DNA of 64,000 bases from Zygnema cylindricum (taxonomy: Eukaryota; Streptophyta; Zygnematophyceae; Zygnematales; Zygnemataceae): assembly GCA_037447655.1 (NCBI GenBank), contig JBBHKE010001852.1, forward strand, positions 162,501-226,500, written 5' to 3'. Each line of letters opens with the position of its first letter. The stretch's first letter is position 1. The translations under genes were made by a program, and so were the position numbers. Of this stretch, positions 62,141 through 64,000 are shown in pieces. The notes under the pieces are model-generated. The model had not been told where the DNA came from, searched no databases, and saw only the letters and a program-made list of their open reading frames with translations.

Positions 62141-64000
62141 CGGGACGACCGCATTACAGGGTCTCCATGTCCTTTTCACACATTTGGAACTTTTGATTGG
62201 CGAAACTGATTCGGGTGAACATGTAAAAAAAAAGGCAGATATCGAAATCGTCTATAGCTTTGGACTGATACCATGCTTTTAATAGTGAAAACGTAGTTCC
62301 AAAAACTTGATGGTTAAACCACCTAGGTTGAAAGGAATCCAAACAAAAATGGAGCCCTCGGGTTACAGCCAAAGAGAATGCAAAATAAAGATAAAATTTC
62401 TGAATACCATTTGTATGCAGAGGGTGGTGCGGAGGTAAGTCTCGCATTTCACGAACATCGTTCACCACCATCCTCTATCGAATAAGGGTCAAATATTTTA
62501 CCCACTGAAAGACAAAAAAGATGCGTTGGTTGTAGAAAGACCACATGGGAGGTGGGGGGGAGTTGCCTCCAACACTTTGTTGGACGTAATCACGTAAGAG
62601 GTTCCCGAAATAAGGTGCCAAATATCTTTAAAGCAAATGTTATATATTTGTCAACCGGTTATTGTTACAATTAGTCCCCTTCCATGGAAGTCGCTCAATC
62701 TTGAGGAGCGGCATTGGTAAGCAAATTTGTGCATGAGGATCCATGGGTATTGTAATATTTGTAAGAATTACCGCCCACTATTATTTTTGTGCAACCCAAA
62801 AACACAAGACCAGTCGAGGGTTGCAAATAGCCAAATACCCTTGGATTTGGAATGTGGCGGATTTGGTTGCATACCGTGCTTCCTTTCTCGTTATAACATT
62901 GCATGTTTAACCATATCGTGTGAAGTTTTTCGCCCAGACTCCGTGCGAGTAACAAAGTAGGTGGACACCTTACCAATTTACGGGTTTAATATAAAAGCAA
63001 CCCGATTGGCCCAAAGGTGCAAAAAGTGGAAGTGGGCCAAACTGAGGCGTAATTAATGCGACATAAAATCGGGAGACAAACAACAAAACGGAAAAAAATA
63101 GTTAGCTAAGAGCCAACTACCTCGCTTTGAGACAGGCAAGCTTTGAGACGATGCTTCACTCGGAAGCCACGATAGGGTTATTTGAAGCAACTAAAACTAC
63201 CTATTCTCGTATCCTCATACCCGTGAAAGGTACCCGACGATGATGGGAGTGATAAACTAAACATTTTCTTGGCCCCTAACCATAAAAGCGAACAATTATA
63301 CAAAAGAGTTTGTTAAAATGTTCATACAAATATTAATGTTGTCCATCATAAAATGTGAGATGATGGAGTTTTCAACTAAAGCCCAACAATTTGGGCAAGA
63401 TATTACTATTGTGTTGGTTCCAAGACATAAAACCCCTAAAAGATATTGGTTAACCACCTTTATCCAACCTAATAATCCATTTGGGCGATAGAAAAGACAA
63501 TCGCAATAAAATAAATATAAAAAATGCAAAGGGACGACGATCAATATCCAAACGAGAGTAAATGAAATAGAACATGTGAAGTAAGCTCTAACAATCGTAG
63601 GCGTCCTACGAAGCAACGAGTTAAGACAACGAACACCACTTGCTAATCAATAAGTTATTGACGGAATGCGAAAGGTGATTTAATCGAGACTTAAAAAAAC
63701 CGATTCACAAAAGTATGGGTTTCGTTGGGAGAACGCATTGAGGACCACTAATAAGAAATATTAAAGGGAGATAACACAATACATTTAGCGAGTTTGACGG
63801 AATGAAGTATGTTCAAGTGTTGTTCGAAAAAAATGATGAAACTAAAAAACATTCATAGTTTAAGGAGATGATGATATGTGTGTCATCGACAACAACAGGA
63901 AAGAAACAACTTAGAAAAGCAGTAGTTGATTATTATGACACCTTTACGCGCCATAGAGCAAATAAAGCAACTCGTATTGGGTCATTTTGACGAGGACCAA
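62141..64000. other. intergenic or uncharacterised DNA, no gene supported
   Basis: Open frames at 62471-62154, 62976-62695 and 63616-63296 (all minus) have no domain I recognise and no clear splice context. A degenerate protein-coding remnant, for example a LINE, cannot be excluded at 63296-63620. No transposon termini were found. Confidence 0.4.

Noticed and set aside
63296-63616. A possible LINE reverse-transcriptase remnant on the minus strand.
   Set aside because: The peptide (LLGWIKVVNQYLLGVLC) has no diagnostic RT motif that can be confirmed by eye.
1-64000. CRISPR arrays, bacterial operons, rRNA genes.
   Set aside because: No regularly spaced identical repeats with unique spacers and no rRNA signature; the window is eukaryotic. 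The tandem repeats found (62-bp, 80-bp, TGTCCAATG, exon-derived array) have no spacer structure.

Overview
The window looks like nuclear DNA of a land plant, probably a seed plant. The evidence is a P-class pentatricopeptide-repeat (PPR) gene with spliceosomal introns, plant-type Ty1/copia and Ty3/gypsy polyproteins, G-box (CACGTG) promoters and many short inverted-repeat transposons. The species cannot be named from sequence alone. Two 10-base N gaps (14646-14655, 33523-33532) show a draft assembly, and both lie inside repeats.

Layout. 1-270: one possible first exon (minus strand) of a gene running off the left edge. 270-12290: nests of non-autonomous DNA transposons (two families with TA target duplications, one Harbinger/Tourist-like family with TTA duplications) and two solo copia LTRs with perfect 5-bp target duplications. 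12294-49118: a retrotransposon graveyard. It holds a complete but decayed copia element (A, 18981-25419) inserted in a second, gag-bearing element (B); a solo LTR of another family also inside B; a gypsy pol fragment; a second gag-bearing non-autonomous copia (D, 41687-45943) carrying its own solo-LTR insertion; a truncated copia (F, 46083-49118); and several fragments joined head to head. 49119-53192: intergenic DNA with small transposons and a minisatellite. 53193-56665: the PPR gene on the minus strand, the one convincing host gene, with a CCHC zinc-knuckle-like motif in its first visible exon and a long Arg/Glu-rich tail encoded by a hexanucleotide repeat. 56620-64000: a degenerate array related to the start of that PPR exon, a telomere-like tract, a G-box cluster beside a weak candidate exon, and more inverted-repeat elements including a perfect 50-bp palindrome.

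Most interesting system. The copia families here share an unusual arrangement. The LTR ends with ATG plus 17 bases and then ...CA, so the start codon and the first six codons of Gag lie inside the LTR. Directly after the LTR, and inside the gag frame, is a 15-base site complementary to the middle of plant initiator tRNA-Met (anticodon loop region), not to its 3' end. This is the signature of half-tRNA priming, known from Drosophila copia and yeast Ty5. It is kept in three separate elements (A, D, F), and the ATG-in-LTR ending is kept in several solo LTRs. The same LTRs also carry a tRNA-like block with A-box and B-box resemblance on the strand opposite to element transcription, and a dense cluster of GTAC motifs before the TATA box. 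None of the retroelement copies seen here is intact.
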